Positions 42,222 to 50,996 are shown, counted from the first letter of the stretch. The stretch is DNA of 64,000 bases from JAIBJN01 sp963802795 (GCA_963802795.1 CAWDJV010000003.1:186001-250000); one strand, 5' to 3'. The notes: a model not told the origin generated them from the sequence alone. A program made the numbers and translations.

Positions 42222-43148
42222 CTAGCTTATCTCCCGAATGTAGTCCGTTTCGATGCCGACCCGCCGGTAGCCGAGGCTCTCGTTCAGATGGAGCATGCCG
42301 GCGTTCTCCTCGTCGGTATCGGTGAGGATCGCCTCGAAGCCCTCTTCGCGCGCCCAGGCGGTCGAGGCGAGCTTGGCGAGGCGTGCAAGCCCGCGGCGGC
42401 GGTGATCCGTGCGCGTCGCGGTCATCTCGTGGGCGGCCAGGCCGGTGGCGGGGTCGACGTGGAGAAAGGTGTGCGCGACGGGAAGGTCGCCGGCGAGCAC
42501 GACGAAGCTGCCCTCGCGCGAGAGCTGCGGGTGCTGGAGGGCCTCCTCCAGCCAGTCTTCGAGCCGGACGTCATCCTCGACGTGGAGATGCGGGACGTCG
42601 GCCATGGCGGCAGCGTCGACCTCGTACAGCTGCTCGACGCGGTCGGCGACGTCTCCGAGAGGCACCAGCGAGTAGCCTTCGGCCTCCTTCGCGGCCCGCA
42701 GGCCGGCAAGAGCAGACGTGTCGGCAGTGGCGAGGTCGAGCCGGAGACGATGCACGGCGCGCTCGGCCCGAAAGCCCCGCGCGAGCAGGAAGCCGCCGCC
42801 CTCCTCGCCCACCGCCCAGGACTCGAGGACGCGCGCGCCGACCGCCTCGAGATGGGCGAACGCCGTCTCGTAGAGGCCTGCTCCGAGCCCTCGCCGCCGC
42901 CGCGCCGGCACGACGAAGGCCCAGACCTCGGCGACGCCCTCTGCCTTCGTCGACCACTGGAGCCGCGCCCGCACCCAGCCGACGACGTCGCCTTCCTCGA
43001 CTGCTACCCAGGACCGAGCGCGGGCTCGCTCGGGCTGGCTTGCGATCCAGTGCCGGAGGCCGTCTCCGGTGAGGGCATGCGGCACGACGTCCTCGTTCAG
43101 AAGGGCGGCGATCGCATCGCCGTCCTCGTCGGCGAAGGGCCTGATCAC
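42222..43148 (-). CDS. Tandem-domain GNAT acetyltransferase
   Basis: 308 aa with two GNAT folds. N domain: IRPFADEDGDAIAALLNEDV and VWAFVVPARRRRGLGAGLYE (acetyl-CoA motif A, RRRRGLG). C domain: VVLAGDLPVAHTFLHVDPA and TATRTDHRRRGLARLAKLAS (second motif A), then ENAGMLHLNESLGYRRVG. The layout resembles mycothiol synthase-like tandem GNATs, but assignment to MshD is not secure. GTG at 43148 overlaps the FAD gene stop (GTGA). Confidence 0.82.
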   Translation of the reverse strand: MIRPFADEDGDAIAALLNEDVVPHALTGDGLRHWIASQPERARARSWVAVEEGDVVGWVRARLQWSTKAEGVAEVWAFVVPARRRRGLGAGLYETAFAHLEAVGARVLESWAVGEEGGGFLLARGFRAERAVHRLRLDLATADTSALAGLRAAKEAEGYSLVPLGDVADRVEQLYEVDAAAMADVPHLHVEDDVRLEDWLEEALQHPQLSREGSFVVLAGDLPVAHTFLHVDPATGLAAHEMTATRTDHRRRGLARLAKLASTAWAREEGFEAILTDTDEENAGMLHLNESLGYRRVGIETDYIREIS

Positions 43149-44266
43149 GCGAGCCGCTCCGCGGCGAAGGGCCCCGGGTCGCCGGCCGCGAGCCGCCGGG
43201 CGAGGCCGGGCGCGGTGATCATGCCGATCGACGAGAGCCCGCCGATGACCTCGAGGCCGTCGATCCCTCCAGTCGGGCCGACGACGGGGAGGCCGTCGGG
43301 GGTCATGGCCCGCCGCCCCGACCAGGAGGCGACCACCGGGACGCGCTCGAGGTGCGGCGCGACGCGCACGGCCCGCGTCGCCAGGCGCCGGACCGTCTCC
43401 GGGCCCTCCGATTCCTCGAGGAGCGAGCGCGACAGCGACGTCCCGATCAGGCAGTGGCCCGCGGGTCGCCCGCCCAGAAGCAGCGAGACCAGCGCGGGCT
43501 CCTCCACGGCCCCGGCCGCGACTTCGCCGAGGGTCGGGTCGGCCGAGCGCGGCCCCATCTCGGCCTGCTCGGGCCAGGCGGCCTGCTCGATCGCATAGCG
43601 CGGGGGTGGATCGACCCTGCCCGTCTCGAGGAGCCAGCCTCGCGAGGACGAGATGGGTAGGTCGGCGCCGGCCGTGCGGAGCAGGAAGCGGGCCCGCGGG
43701 CCCGCAGCAACGACGACGCGGCCGCAGGAGACGATGCCCGCGTCCGTGGCGAGCCCGCTCACCCGCCCGTCCGCGACGAGCACGCGCTTCGCTTCGCACC
43801 CGAGCGCGAAGCGGGCGCCGGCGCCGCGGGCAGCCTCGGCGGCCGCCGTCGTCGCGGCCATCGCGTCGAGCGTGTAGCCCCCGTCGACGAGGAAGCCTCC
43901 GGCCAGGTCGTCGGCGAGCCAGGGGTCGGCGCGGAGGTCGGCTTCCTCGCCGCCCACCGCGTCGGCATAGGCTCGCGCGTGGTCGAGCTCGGCCTCCTCG
44001 ACGGCGAGCAGGAGCATGGGCCACTGCCGCAGCTCGAGCGGCACCGGCCCCTCCTCCTCGAGCTCCTGGTACCAGGCCAGGGCCTCGTCGAGGAACTCGT
44101 CGATCCACGGTGCGGGCTGCCGGAAGAGGAACCCGCCGTTCCGACCCGACGCTCCGGCCCCGATCCCACCGCGGTCGACGACGACGACGGTCTCTCCGGC
44201 CGTCGCCAGGAAGCGCGCCGCCGCACAGCCGGCGATTCCGGCCCCGACGACGACGGTGTCAGCCGT
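43145..44266 (-). CDS. FAD-dependent oxidoreductase (DAO family), start codon unclear
   Basis: ~373 aa D-amino-acid oxidase-like flavoprotein. The Rossmann start reads DTVVVGAGIAGCAAARFL, then GGIGAGASGRNGGFLFRQP, GRVVVAAGPRARFLLRTAG, and the C-terminal ASWSGRRAMTPDGLPVVGPT with GGLSSIGMITAPGLARRLAA. An amine or amino-acid substrate is likely. There is no ATG, GTG or TTG in frame before the FAD motif; the expected start position holds ACG (44266-44264), which would be ATG with one change. Either a rare ACG start or a base error. Confidence 0.78.
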   Translation of the reverse strand, partial: TADTVVVGAGIAGCAAARFLATAGETVVVVDRGGIGAGASGRNGGFLFRQPAPWIDEFLDEALAWYQELEEEGPVPLELRQWPMLLLAVEEAELDHARAYADAVGGEEADLRADPWLADDLAGGFLVDGGYTLDAMAATTAAAEAARGAGARFALGCEAKRVLVADGRVSGLATDAGIVSCGRVVVAAGPRARFLLRTAGADLPISSSRGWLLETGRVDPPPRYAIEQAAWPEQAEMGPRSADPTLGEVAAGAVEEPALVSLLLGGRPAGHCLIGTSLSRSLLEESEGPETVRRLATRAVRVAPHLERVPVVASWSGRRAMTPDGLPVVGPTGGIDGLEVIGGLSSIGMITAPGLARRLAAGDPGPFAAERLA

Positions 44267-44268
44267 GT

Positions 44269-44475
44269 CTAGCCCTCGGACCCGTCGCTGCCCGAGCGGC
44301 GCCTCCGCCAGAAAAGGATCCCGCCCACGGTAGCTCCCGTCGCGGCGGCCGCAGTTCCCCCGACGGCGATCTTCTTCGCCGTCGTCGGCGGCTGCTTCCG
44401 GAGCTTCATCTTCACCAACGCTCTCGCGACGAGGTACGTCGCGTAGCCGATGAGCGCCTTGCGCCTGTTCAGCAT
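44269..44475 (-). CDS. Small membrane protein
   Basis: 68 aa: basic N terminus (LNRRKALIGYATYLVARALV), one glycine-rich helix (IAVGGTAAAATGATVGGILF), then RRRRSGSDGSEG. Unknown function. It lies between lpd and the FAD gene on the same strand. Confidence 0.6.
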   Translation of the reverse strand: MLNRRKALIGYATYLVARALVKMKLRKQPPTTAKKIAVGGTAAAATGATVGGILFWRRRRSGSDGSEG

Positions 44476-44487
44476 CTTCCTCCTTCC

Positions 44488-45891
44488 TTAGGCCTTCGCC
44501 GGAGCCCGCTTCCGGTTCGGGAGGTGGATGGCCCGGCCAAGTGCCACGAGCCCCGCCTCCTTGATCGCCTCCGCGAGCGTCGGGTGGGCGGTCATGCCGT
44601 CGGCGACCGTCTCGACGGTCGCCTCGGCGTCAAGCGCGACCACGCCAGCCTCGACGAGGTCGGTCACGTGCGGCCCGACCATCACGATCCCGAGCAGCTC
44701 GCCGTACCGGGACTCGTGGATCGACTTGACCCAGCCCACCGTCTCGTTCTGCATCATCGCGCGGCCGTTGGCCGAGAACGGAAACTTGCCTACGAGGACG
44801 TCGTCGCCGTGGGCCTCGCGCGCCTCCCGCTCGGTCAGCCCGACGCCCGCGACCTCCGGGTCGGTGTAGATCGGCCGGGGCACACCGCGGTTGTCGACGA
44901 CGGCCTCGTGGCCCATCGCGTTCTCGGCCGCCACCTCGCCCTCCCTGAAAGCGGTGTGGGCAAGCTGCCAGTAGCCGGCGCAGTCCCCGATCGCGTAGAT
45001 GTGCGAAACGGTCGTGCGGCGGTGCTCGTCGGCAGCGATTCCCTTCTTCGGGTCGAGCTCGACTCCGATCTCCTCGAGGCCGAGGTCCTGCGTGACCGGC
45101 CCGCGCCCGGTGGCGACCAGCATGAGGTCGCACTCCACGGACTCGCCGCCGAAGCTGACCCTGAGGCCGTCGCCGGTCTCCTCGACCTTGTCGCACTGCG
45201 ATTCGAGGTGGACGGCGATGCCGCGCTTCTTGAACTGCTTCAGAAGCTCCTTGGCGGCGTCCTCGTCCTCCTGCGGGATGAGCGTCGGCAGCATCTCGAC
45301 GATCGTCACCTCGCTCCCGAAACGCTGGAAGATCGAGGCGAACTCGCAGCCGATGATGCCGCCGCCGAGGATGACGAGCCGCTTCGGCACCTCCGTCTGC
45401 TCGAGCAGCCCGGTCGAGTCGACGCAGCGCGCGGAGTCGATTCCCTCGATCGGCGGCCGGAGCGGGTAGGAGCCCGTGGCGACGACGGCGCTCTTGAAGG
45501 AGACGTCCTCCCCGCCCTCCACGGCGATCGTGTTCGCGTCCCTGAAGCGGCCGGCGCCCTTGACCCACTCGACGCCGTTGGCCTTGAAGAGGCCCGCCAC
45601 GCCGCCCGTCAGCTGATCGACGATCGCGTCCTTCCACGCGTTTGCCTGGGCGAAGTCGAGCTCCGGCGCGCTCACGTTCACACCGAGCTTGCCGAAGGTC
45701 TCCTCCGCCTCCTTGATCGCGTACGCAGTCTGCACCCAGGCCTTGGTCGGGATGCAGCCCACCCGGAGACACGTGCCCCCGAGGCGCTCCTCCTTCTCGA
45801 TGCAGACGGCTTTCGCGCCGAGCTGAGCAGCCCGGATCGCCGCCGTGTAGCCACCCGGACCACCGCCGAGGACGGCGACGTCACATTCCAT
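44488..45891 (-). CDS. lpdA: Dihydrolipoyl dehydrogenase (E3)
   Basis: Reoxidises dihydrolipoyl groups of the E2 subunit using FAD and NAD+. 467 aa. VAVLGGGPGGYTAAIRAAQL is the FAD site, GGTCLRVGCIPTKAWVQT the redox disulfide, RLVILGGGIIGCEFASIFQR the NAD site, YAIGDCAGYWQLAHTAFREG, and TAHPTLAEAIKEAGL the C-terminal His-Pro. ATG at 45891. It ends the E1-E2-E3 operon begun at 49962, separated from E2 by two small genes. Confidence 0.95.
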   Translation of the reverse strand: MECDVAVLGGGPGGYTAAIRAAQLGAKAVCIEKEERLGGTCLRVGCIPTKAWVQTAYAIKEAEETFGKLGVNVSAPELDFAQANAWKDAIVDQLTGGVAGLFKANGVEWVKGAGRFRDANTIAVEGGEDVSFKSAVVATGSYPLRPPIEGIDSARCVDSTGLLEQTEVPKRLVILGGGIIGCEFASIFQRFGSEVTIVEMLPTLIPQEDEDAAKELLKQFKKRGIAVHLESQCDKVEETGDGLRVSFGGESVECDLMLVATGRGPVTQDLGLEEIGVELDPKKGIAADEHRRTTVSHIYAIGDCAGYWQLAHTAFREGEVAAENAMGHEAVVDNRGVPRPIYTDPEVAGVGLTEREAREAHGDDVLVGKFPFSANGRAMMQNETVGWVKSIHESRYGELLGIVMVGPHVTDLVEAGVVALDAEATVETVADGMTAHPTLAEAIKEAGLVALGRAIHLPNRKRAPAKA

Positions 45892-45987
45892 GATCTGGCC
45901 CTTTCCGATCGGTTCGCGTTCTAACCGCGATCCTATCCGTGCCCGGGCCGCTCAACCGCGCCGGCCCGCCCACGCGCCGGGGTCAGG

Positions 45988-46335
45988 CTAGGGACCGCGG
46001 AGGCGCAGGTCGAAGCCGGCCGGGGCATGCACGTTCACGATGCGCGCCACCGAGTCGCCGCGGTTTGCGAATCCATGCGGCACGCCGGGAGGGACGAGGA
46101 CGAAGGTGCCCGGACCGGCCACCACCTCCTCGTCGTCGACCGTGAACGTGAGCTCGCCCTCGATCATGTAGAACGAGTCGTCCTCCTCGGCATGGGCGTG
46201 CGTTCCCGGGCCGTCGCGGTGAGGCTGGATCGTGATGATCGCCAGGTTGAACCGCGGCGTGTCCGCGCTCCGGGCCAGGAACTCGACGTTCCCTACTCGC
46301 TCGCCCTCGCCCGGCGGCACGACCACTGCGCGCAT
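45988..46335 (-). CDS. Cupin-domain protein
   Basis: 115-aa single cupin: QPHRDGPGTHAHAEEDDSFY then MIEGELTFTVDDEEVVAGP, and FVLVPPGVPHGFANRG. His/His/Glu/His ligands present. It lies inside the 2-oxoacid dehydrogenase operon, 2 nt after the VOC gene stop; a link to that complex or its substrate is inference. Confidence 0.82.
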   Translation of the reverse strand: MRAVVVPPGEGERVGNVEFLARSADTPRFNLAIITIQPHRDGPGTHAHAEEDDSFYMIEGELTFTVDDEEVVAGPGTFVLVPPGVPHGFANRGDSVARIVNVHAPAGFDLRLRGP

Positions 46336-46337
46336 CG

Positions 46338-46664
46338 CTAGATGTCCTCCGAGAGCTGAAGCCGGTTCCCGTCCGGGTCGAAGACGTCGAGCAGGCGGAT
46401 CGTCCCCGGGATCTCGAGCACCGTGCCGACCTCGACGCCCGCCGCGCGGAGCCGCTCGGCTTCCGCCTTCACGTCCTCCACGTCCAGCATCAGCACCGCC
46501 TCCGTCTCCTGGGGATCGCCCTCGGCGAGCGCCACGTCGGCGGATCCGCGCGTGAGCCTTGCCCACCTGTCCTCCTCGTCGACGTAGGCCTCCGCGAAGC
46601 CGAGGGTCCCCCGGTAGAAGGCCCGCGCCGCCTCGAGATCTCTGACGCGGTACCAGATGCTCAC
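46338..46664 (-). CDS. VOC-superfamily (glyoxalase-like) protein
   Basis: 108 aa from GTG 46664. VSIWYRVRDLEAARAFYRGT, LGFAEAYVDEEDRWARLTRG and RLLDVFDPDGNRLQLSEDI give the paired beta-alpha-beta-beta-beta units of a VOC half-barrel pair. The first metal ligand position is not a clear His/Glu, so catalysis is uncertain. Between E2 and the cupin in the operon. Confidence 0.8.
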   Translation of the reverse strand: MSIWYRVRDLEAARAFYRGTLGFAEAYVDEEDRWARLTRGSADVALAEGDPQETEAVLMLDVEDVKAEAERLRAAGVEVGTVLEIPGTIRLLDVFDPDGNRLQLSEDI

Positions 46665-46678
46665 GACTGGACCGGGGC

Positions 46679-47944
46679 CTAGAGAGCCAGGCCCGGCTCT
46701 TCGAGGAACTGCTTCACCGTGCGGAGGAACTCGGAGGCGGTCGCGCCGTCGACGGAGCGGTGGTCGCACGTGAGGGTCAGCTCCATGACCGGGCGCGCGA
46801 CGAGCTCTCCCTCGCGGACAACGGCGCGCTCCTCGATCGCTCCGACGGCCAGGATGGCGGCCTGCGGCGGGTTGAGGACGGCCACGAAGCGATCGACGCC
46901 GTACATGCCCAGGTTCGAGATCGTGAACGTGCCGCCCTCGAGATCCTCCTGGCGCAGCTTGCCCTCCCGGGTGCGCGTGACGAGATCGACGCGCTCGGCG
47001 GCGAGCTGCGCGATCGTCTTCGTCTCGCAGTTCCGCAGCACCGGGACAAGGAGGCCGTCCGGAACGGCCACGGCCATCCCGACGTTCGCGGTCGGCTGGA
47101 GCTGGACCTCGTCGCCTGCGAAGAGCGCGTTCACGGCGCGATGGCGCATGAGCGCGACCGCGCAGACCTTCGTGAGGATGTCGGAGTAGGTCGGCTTCGC
47201 CTCGCCCTCGCCGGTTCGGGCAACCAGAGCCTCCCGGAGCCGGATCGACGCGGTCATGTCGGCGGTCATGGCGATCTGGAAGGCCGGGGCCTCCCAGGCC
47301 TCCGTCATCCGGCGGGCGATGGTCTTGCGCATCCCGGTGAGCGGGATCGACTCGACCTCGCCGACGGGAGCGGCGGGGACGCCGGGCGCCGCCGTCTTCT
47401 CGGCGCGCTCCACGTCCTCGGCGACGATGCGGCCCTCCGGTCCCGTGCCCTGGAGCGACGCGAGGTCGATGCCGCGCTCCCGCGCGATCCGGCGCGCGAG
47501 CGGCGAGGCCTTCACGCGGCCTCCGTCCCGGGTCGCCTGCGCCTGGCCGTTCCCCGTTTGCTCCTGATCGGCCTCTCGACCTGTCTCGCGCTCCTCCCGG
47601 CGCTCCGGAGCCGGCTCGCCCTCCTCCTGCTCCTCCCCTTCCGCGACCTCGGTCGGTTCCTCGGCCTCGCCTGCGGGCTCGCTCGGTTCGTCGGCAACCT
47701 CTTCGCCCTCTTCGCCGATGACCGCGATCGCCTTCCCGACCTCGATCTCCTCGCCCTCGCCCGCGAGGATGCGGAGGAGGACCCCGCCGGCGTCGGCCTC
47801 CACCTCCTGCGTCACCTTCTCGGTGTCGAGCTCGTAGAGCGGCTCGCCCTTCTCGACCTGGTCCCCTTCGGACTTGAGCCAGCGGACGATCGTCCCGGAC
47901 TCCATGCCCTGGCCGAGGCGCGGGAGCGTGACCTGGCTGGCCAC
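46679..47944 (-). CDS. Dihydrolipoamide acyltransferase (E2)
   Basis: Core of a 2-oxoacid dehydrogenase complex, 421 aa. The lipoyl domain is residues 1-80 with the lipoylated Lys in ELDTEKVTQEVEAD (Lys43). A Glu/Pro-rich linker follows (~80-145), then an E3/E1-binding domain (KASPLARRIARERGIDLASL), then the catalytic CoA-acyltransferase domain ending in LTCDHRSVDGATASEFLRT with His and Asp of the active site. GTG at 47944. Substrate (pyruvate, branched-chain or acetoin type) cannot be fixed from sequence. Confidence 0.93.
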   Translation of the reverse strand: MASQVTLPRLGQGMESGTIVRWLKSEGDQVEKGEPLYELDTEKVTQEVEADAGGVLLRILAGEGEEIEVGKAIAVIGEEGEEVADEPSEPAGEAEEPTEVAEGEEQEEGEPAPERREERETGREADQEQTGNGQAQATRDGGRVKASPLARRIARERGIDLASLQGTGPEGRIVAEDVERAEKTAAPGVPAAPVGEVESIPLTGMRKTIARRMTEAWEAPAFQIAMTADMTASIRLREALVARTGEGEAKPTYSDILTKVCAVALMRHRAVNALFAGDEVQLQPTANVGMAVAVPDGLLVPVLRNCETKTIAQLAAERVDLVTRTREGKLRQEDLEGGTFTISNLGMYGVDRFVAVLNPPQAAILAVGAIEERAVVREGELVARPVMELTLTCDHRSVDGATASEFLRTVKQFLEEPGLAL

Positions 47945-47996
47945 TAGTGCCTCTTCCGGTAATACCGCGCGGCGTTGATTGCTGGGAGAGGCACTA
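47945..47996 (-). promoter_or_regulatory. Intercistronic hairpin between E1 beta and E2
   Basis: TAGTGCCTCT (47945-47954) and AGAGGCACTA (47987-47996) pair perfectly over 10 bp around a 32-nt loop. One arm covers the E1 beta stop and the other abuts the E2 start. It could tune E2 translation or mRNA processing within the operon. Confidence 0.45.
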
Positions 47997-48974
47997 CTCC
48001 CTGCCGACGGTGCGCTTGATCGCTGCCAGCACGTCGGCCTGCTGCGGGACGACGTATGCCTCCATCACGGGCGCGAACGGGAGCGGGGTGAACTTCGAGC
48101 CGACCCGCTCGACCGGGGCGTCGAGGTAGTCGAAAGCCTGGTGCTGGACGATCGCCGCGATCTCGGCGCCGAAGCCCATCCGGACTACGGCCTCGTGGGC
48201 GACGACGCAGCGGTTCGTCTTCTTCACGGAGCCGACGATCGTCTCCTCGTCGAGCGGCAGCAGCGTGCGCGGGTCGACGACCTCGACCGAGATGCCGTCC
48301 TCCTCGGCGTCGGCGGCCGCGGCGAGCGCCTCGTGGACGAGCCGCCCCGTGGCGACGACCGTGACGTCGTCCCCCTCGCGGTGGATACGGGCCTTTCCCA
48401 GCTCGATCCCGTCGATCTCATCGGGCACCTCTCCCTTGAGGCCGTAGAGCGTCCGGTGCTCGAAGAAGATGACAGGGTTGTCATCGTAGATCGCGCTCCA
48501 GAGGAGGCCGCGCACGTCCTCCGGCGTCGAGGCGAAGACGACCTTGAGACCCGGAACGTGGACGAACCAGGCCTCGACCTGCTGGGCGTGCTGCGCGCCC
48601 GGCGACCAGCCCGCGCCGCCTTGCGTCCGGATCGTCAGCGGCACCTTGACCTGGCCGCCGGACATGTAGCGGTGCTTCGCCGCCTGCTGGACGAGCTGCT
48701 CCATCGCGAGCGTCATGAAGTCCTGGTACATGACCTCGACGATCGGGCGCATGCCCGAGACGGCCGCGCCGATTCCCGCGCCGACGATCGCCATCTCCGA
48801 GATCGGCGTGTTCCGCACGCGGTCGGGGCCGAACTCGTCGAGCATCCCCTGCGTGACGCCCATCGAGCCGCCCATCTCGGCGATGTCCTCGCCCATGATG
48901 AAGACGTCGTCGTCGCGCCGCATCGCCTCGCTCATCGCGTCGCGGACGGCCTCCCGGTACGTGACCTCGGGCAT
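47994..48974 (-). CDS. 2-oxoacid dehydrogenase E1 subunit beta
   Basis: 326 aa, pairs with the E1 alpha gene 13 nt upstream. MPEVTYREAVRDAMSEAMRR, VFIMGEDIAEMGGSMGVTQG, FDYLDAPVERVGSKFTPLPF and VPLTIRTQGGAGWSPGAQHA fit the transketolase-like beta family (PdhB/AcoB/BkdB). Forms the alpha2-beta2 thiamine-diphosphate enzyme. ATG at 48974. Confidence 0.94.
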   Translation of the reverse strand: MPEVTYREAVRDAMSEAMRRDDDVFIMGEDIAEMGGSMGVTQGMLDEFGPDRVRNTPISEMAIVGAGIGAAVSGMRPIVEVMYQDFMTLAMEQLVQQAAKHRYMSGGQVKVPLTIRTQGGAGWSPGAQHAQQVEAWFVHVPGLKVVFASTPEDVRGLLWSAIYDDNPVIFFEHRTLYGLKGEVPDEIDGIELGKARIHREGDDVTVVATGRLVHEALAAAADAEEDGISVEVVDPRTLLPLDEETIVGSVKKTNRCVVAHEAVVRMGFGAEIAAIVQHQAFDYLDAPVERVGSKFTPLPFAPVMEAYVVPQQADVLAAIKRTVGRE

Positions 48975-48987
48975 CAGTGCCCCTCCA

Positions 48988-49962
48988 CTACGCGTAGACG
49001 TTCTTGAGGGCGTCCTCGGGCTTCGGGTCGGTGCCCGCCTTCGCGAACTCGACCGAGTCCTCGGCGATGCGGGTCGCCTCGCCGTCCAGCTCCTCGAACT
49101 CGGAGTCGGAAAGCTCGATCTTCGCGCGAAGGAGCTCGATCGGGTCGCGCGTCCGCCGCAGCTCCGCGATCTCCTCCCTCGGCCGGTAGACCTGCGGGTC
49201 GCCGACGTAGTGGCCCGTGAGACGGCAGCAGTCGGCGACGATGTACACGGGGCCCTTACCCTCGCGCGCGTGCCGAAGCGCCTTTTTCGCGGTTTCGTGA
49301 ACCGCCTCGACATCCTGGCCGTCGACGGCCATGGAGAGCATGCCGAAGGCCTCGGCGCGCTTCGTCAGGTCCTCGATCGGCAGGTGCTGCTTCGCGGGCG
49401 TCGACTCGGCGTAGTGGTTCTGCTCGCAGACGAAGACGGCCGGCACCTTCCAGAGCTGCGCGAGGTTCAGGGACTCGTGGAACGTCCCGATGTTCGTGGC
49501 GCCGTCGCCGAAGAACGCGACCCCGACGCGGGGCTCGCCGCGCATCTTGAAGGCGAGGGCGGCGCCGACGATCCCCGGCAGGCCGCCGCCCACGACGGCA
49601 TTGGCGCCGAGGTTCCCGCGCTCGATGTCGTAGAGGTGCATGGAGCCGCCGTAGCCGTGGCTGCAGCCCTCGACCTTGCCGTAGAGCTCCGCCATGACCT
49701 CGTTCGGATGGGTGCCCTTGGCGATCGTGTGCCCGTGGGCCCTGTGCGTCGAGGCGATGACGTCGCCCTCGTCGAGCGCGCGGCAGACGCCGACCGCGAC
49801 GGCCTCCTGCCCGATGGCGACGTGGAGGAATCCCGGCAGCTCGCCCGCCCGGAAACGCTCCTCGACCATCTCCTCGAAACGGCGGATGAGGAGCATCTCC
49901 CGGAGGAACTCTCTCAGGCGCTCGGTGGACACCGTTTGCCCCTTCTCTTCGAGCGTTGCCAC
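48988..49962 (-). CDS. 2-oxoacid dehydrogenase E1 subunit alpha
   Basis: 324 aa. Thiamine-diphosphate site GVAFFGDGATNIGTFHESLN (GDG...N motif), phosphorylation-loop-like region GYGGSMHLYDIERGNLGANA, FLHVAIGQEAVAVGVCRALD and IASTHRAHGHTIAKGTHPNE. Closest by eye to pyruvate/acetoin dehydrogenase E1 alpha. First gene of the operon, divergent from the gene at 50002 with 39 nt between starts. Confidence 0.94.
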   Translation of the reverse strand: MATLEEKGQTVSTERLREFLREMLLIRRFEEMVEERFRAGELPGFLHVAIGQEAVAVGVCRALDEGDVIASTHRAHGHTIAKGTHPNEVMAELYGKVEGCSHGYGGSMHLYDIERGNLGANAVVGGGLPGIVGAALAFKMRGEPRVGVAFFGDGATNIGTFHESLNLAQLWKVPAVFVCEQNHYAESTPAKQHLPIEDLTKRAEAFGMLSMAVDGQDVEAVHETAKKALRHAREGKGPVYIVADCCRLTGHYVGDPQVYRPREEIAELRRTRDPIELLRAKIELSDSEFEELDGEATRIAEDSVEFAKAGTDPKPEDALKNVYA

Positions 49963-50001
49963 GGCGCCGACAAGCTAGCAGCCCCGTTATCCTCCCCGCC
50001 G

Positions 50002-50667
50002 ATGGCGCTGGCCGATCGTGTCGAGGAGATCGTCCGCGGGCTTCCGCGCGGGTGGGAACGGGCGCGCCTCGACCTCACCGTCGAAGAGCCCGAGGACGCC
50101 GATCGCGCGGCGCTCATTCTCGCGCCGGCAACCCCCGGCCGCTCCGGACGCACCTTCACGCTCTACCTCCACGGCCCCGGGTCACGCGACGGCGCCTCGC
50201 CCGAGCTTGCCCGCCGCGTCGTCTCGCGCCTCGATGCCGAAGGCATCCGCGCACGTGTGCGCCTCGGCGGCCACGAGGCCGGTTCCGACGAGGCCCGGCC
50301 CGCGGAGCCGCCGGTGCGAGCCCGCGCCACTCTCGCGGCGTCGTGGGACACGCTGCTCCGCCGGCTGCCACCCGATTGGACGGATCTCTACGCCGAGATC
50401 GAGCTCGACTCGACCGACTATCTCGAGCGCGGCGCGCTCCTCCTCGCACCCGTCAACCCGACCCGCGCCGCCGGCGCCCCGGCGTTCCGCTTCCGCAGCG
50501 CGAGCACGACGGGGTACGGCGCGGCCTCGATCATGGCCCGCCGGGCGCTCCAGCGACTCGACGAGGAGGGCCTGAGCGGGCAGGTGCGGGTCCTCCGCGT
50601 CCTCTCCGACACGAGCTCCGACTTCACCCAGGGGCCGGTCTGGAGAGAAGGCGGCCGCTCCGTGTGA
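50002..50667 (+). CDS. Unknown protein with internal duplication
   Basis: 221 aa built from two similar halves: residues ~14-90 (GLPRGWERARLDLTVEEPED, AALILAPATPGRSGRTFTLY, ARRVVSRLDAEGIRARVRL) and ~118-200 (RLPPDWTDLYAEIELDSTDY, GALLLAPVNPTRAAGAPAFR, ARRALQRLDEEGLSGQVRVL). Shared pattern: LPxxW, then LLAPxxP, a beta strand, and RRxxxRLDxEG. No known family or catalytic residues recognised; soluble. It overlaps the PRC-barrel gene, so the pair is one operon. Confidence 0.75.
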   Translation: MALADRVEEIVRGLPRGWERARLDLTVEEPEDADRAALILAPATPGRSGRTFTLYLHGPGSRDGASPELARRVVSRLDAEGIRARVRLGGHEAGSDEARPAEPPVRARATLAASWDTLLRRLPPDWTDLYAEIELDSTDYLERGALLLAPVNPTRAAGAPAFRFRSASTTGYGAASIMARRALQRLDEEGLSGQVRVLRVLSDTSSDFTQGPVWREGGRSV

Positions 50668-50996
50668 GCGATCGGTCGGAGCCGCAGGTCTCCTGGAAGG
50701 CGATCGAGCGCGACGCGACCGTCGTCAGCTCGGACGGCGAGGAGGTCGCTCGGGTGCTCGAGGTCGTGGGCGATCCGGCCGCCGACATCTTCAACGGCCT
50801 GGTGCTCGGCGTCGGAACGCTGCAAGCGGACCGCTATCTCCCGGCCGAGCGCGTGCGCGGGATCTGGCCTCGGCGCGTGGAGGTGGACGCGAGCGCGGCG
50901 GAGCTGGGCGAGCTTCCTCCCTACGAGGAGCCGGTCGTAGAGCGACTCGCGCCCGACTCCGGCTTCCTCACGCGGGTGCGGCGCCTCTTCCGCTGA
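50664..50996 (+). CDS. PRC-barrel domain protein
   Basis: 110 aa from GTG 50664 (GTGTGA overlap with the previous stop). Single PRC-barrel: SWKAIERDATVVSSDGEEVA, EVVGDPAADIFNGLVLGVGT, YLPAERVRGIWPRRVEVDA. A second PRC-barrel protein is at 29216. Function unknown. Its end overlaps the convergent DUF218 gene by 29 nt. Confidence 0.8.
   Translation: MSDRSEPQVSWKAIERDATVVSSDGEEVARVLEVVGDPAADIFNGLVLGVGTLQADRYLPAERVRGIWPRRVEVDASAAELGELPPYEEPVVERLAPDSGFLTRVRRLFR

Noticed and set aside
45970..45990. A further REP copy (CCGGGGTCAGG-like string) after lpdA
   Set aside because: Only half of the palindrome matches; no second arm.
46679..49962. Assignment of the dehydrogenase operon specifically to acetoin or branched-chain substrates
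   Set aside because: Subunit sequences alone do not separate pyruvate, branched-chain and acetoin types by eye, and no substrate-specific neighbour is present.
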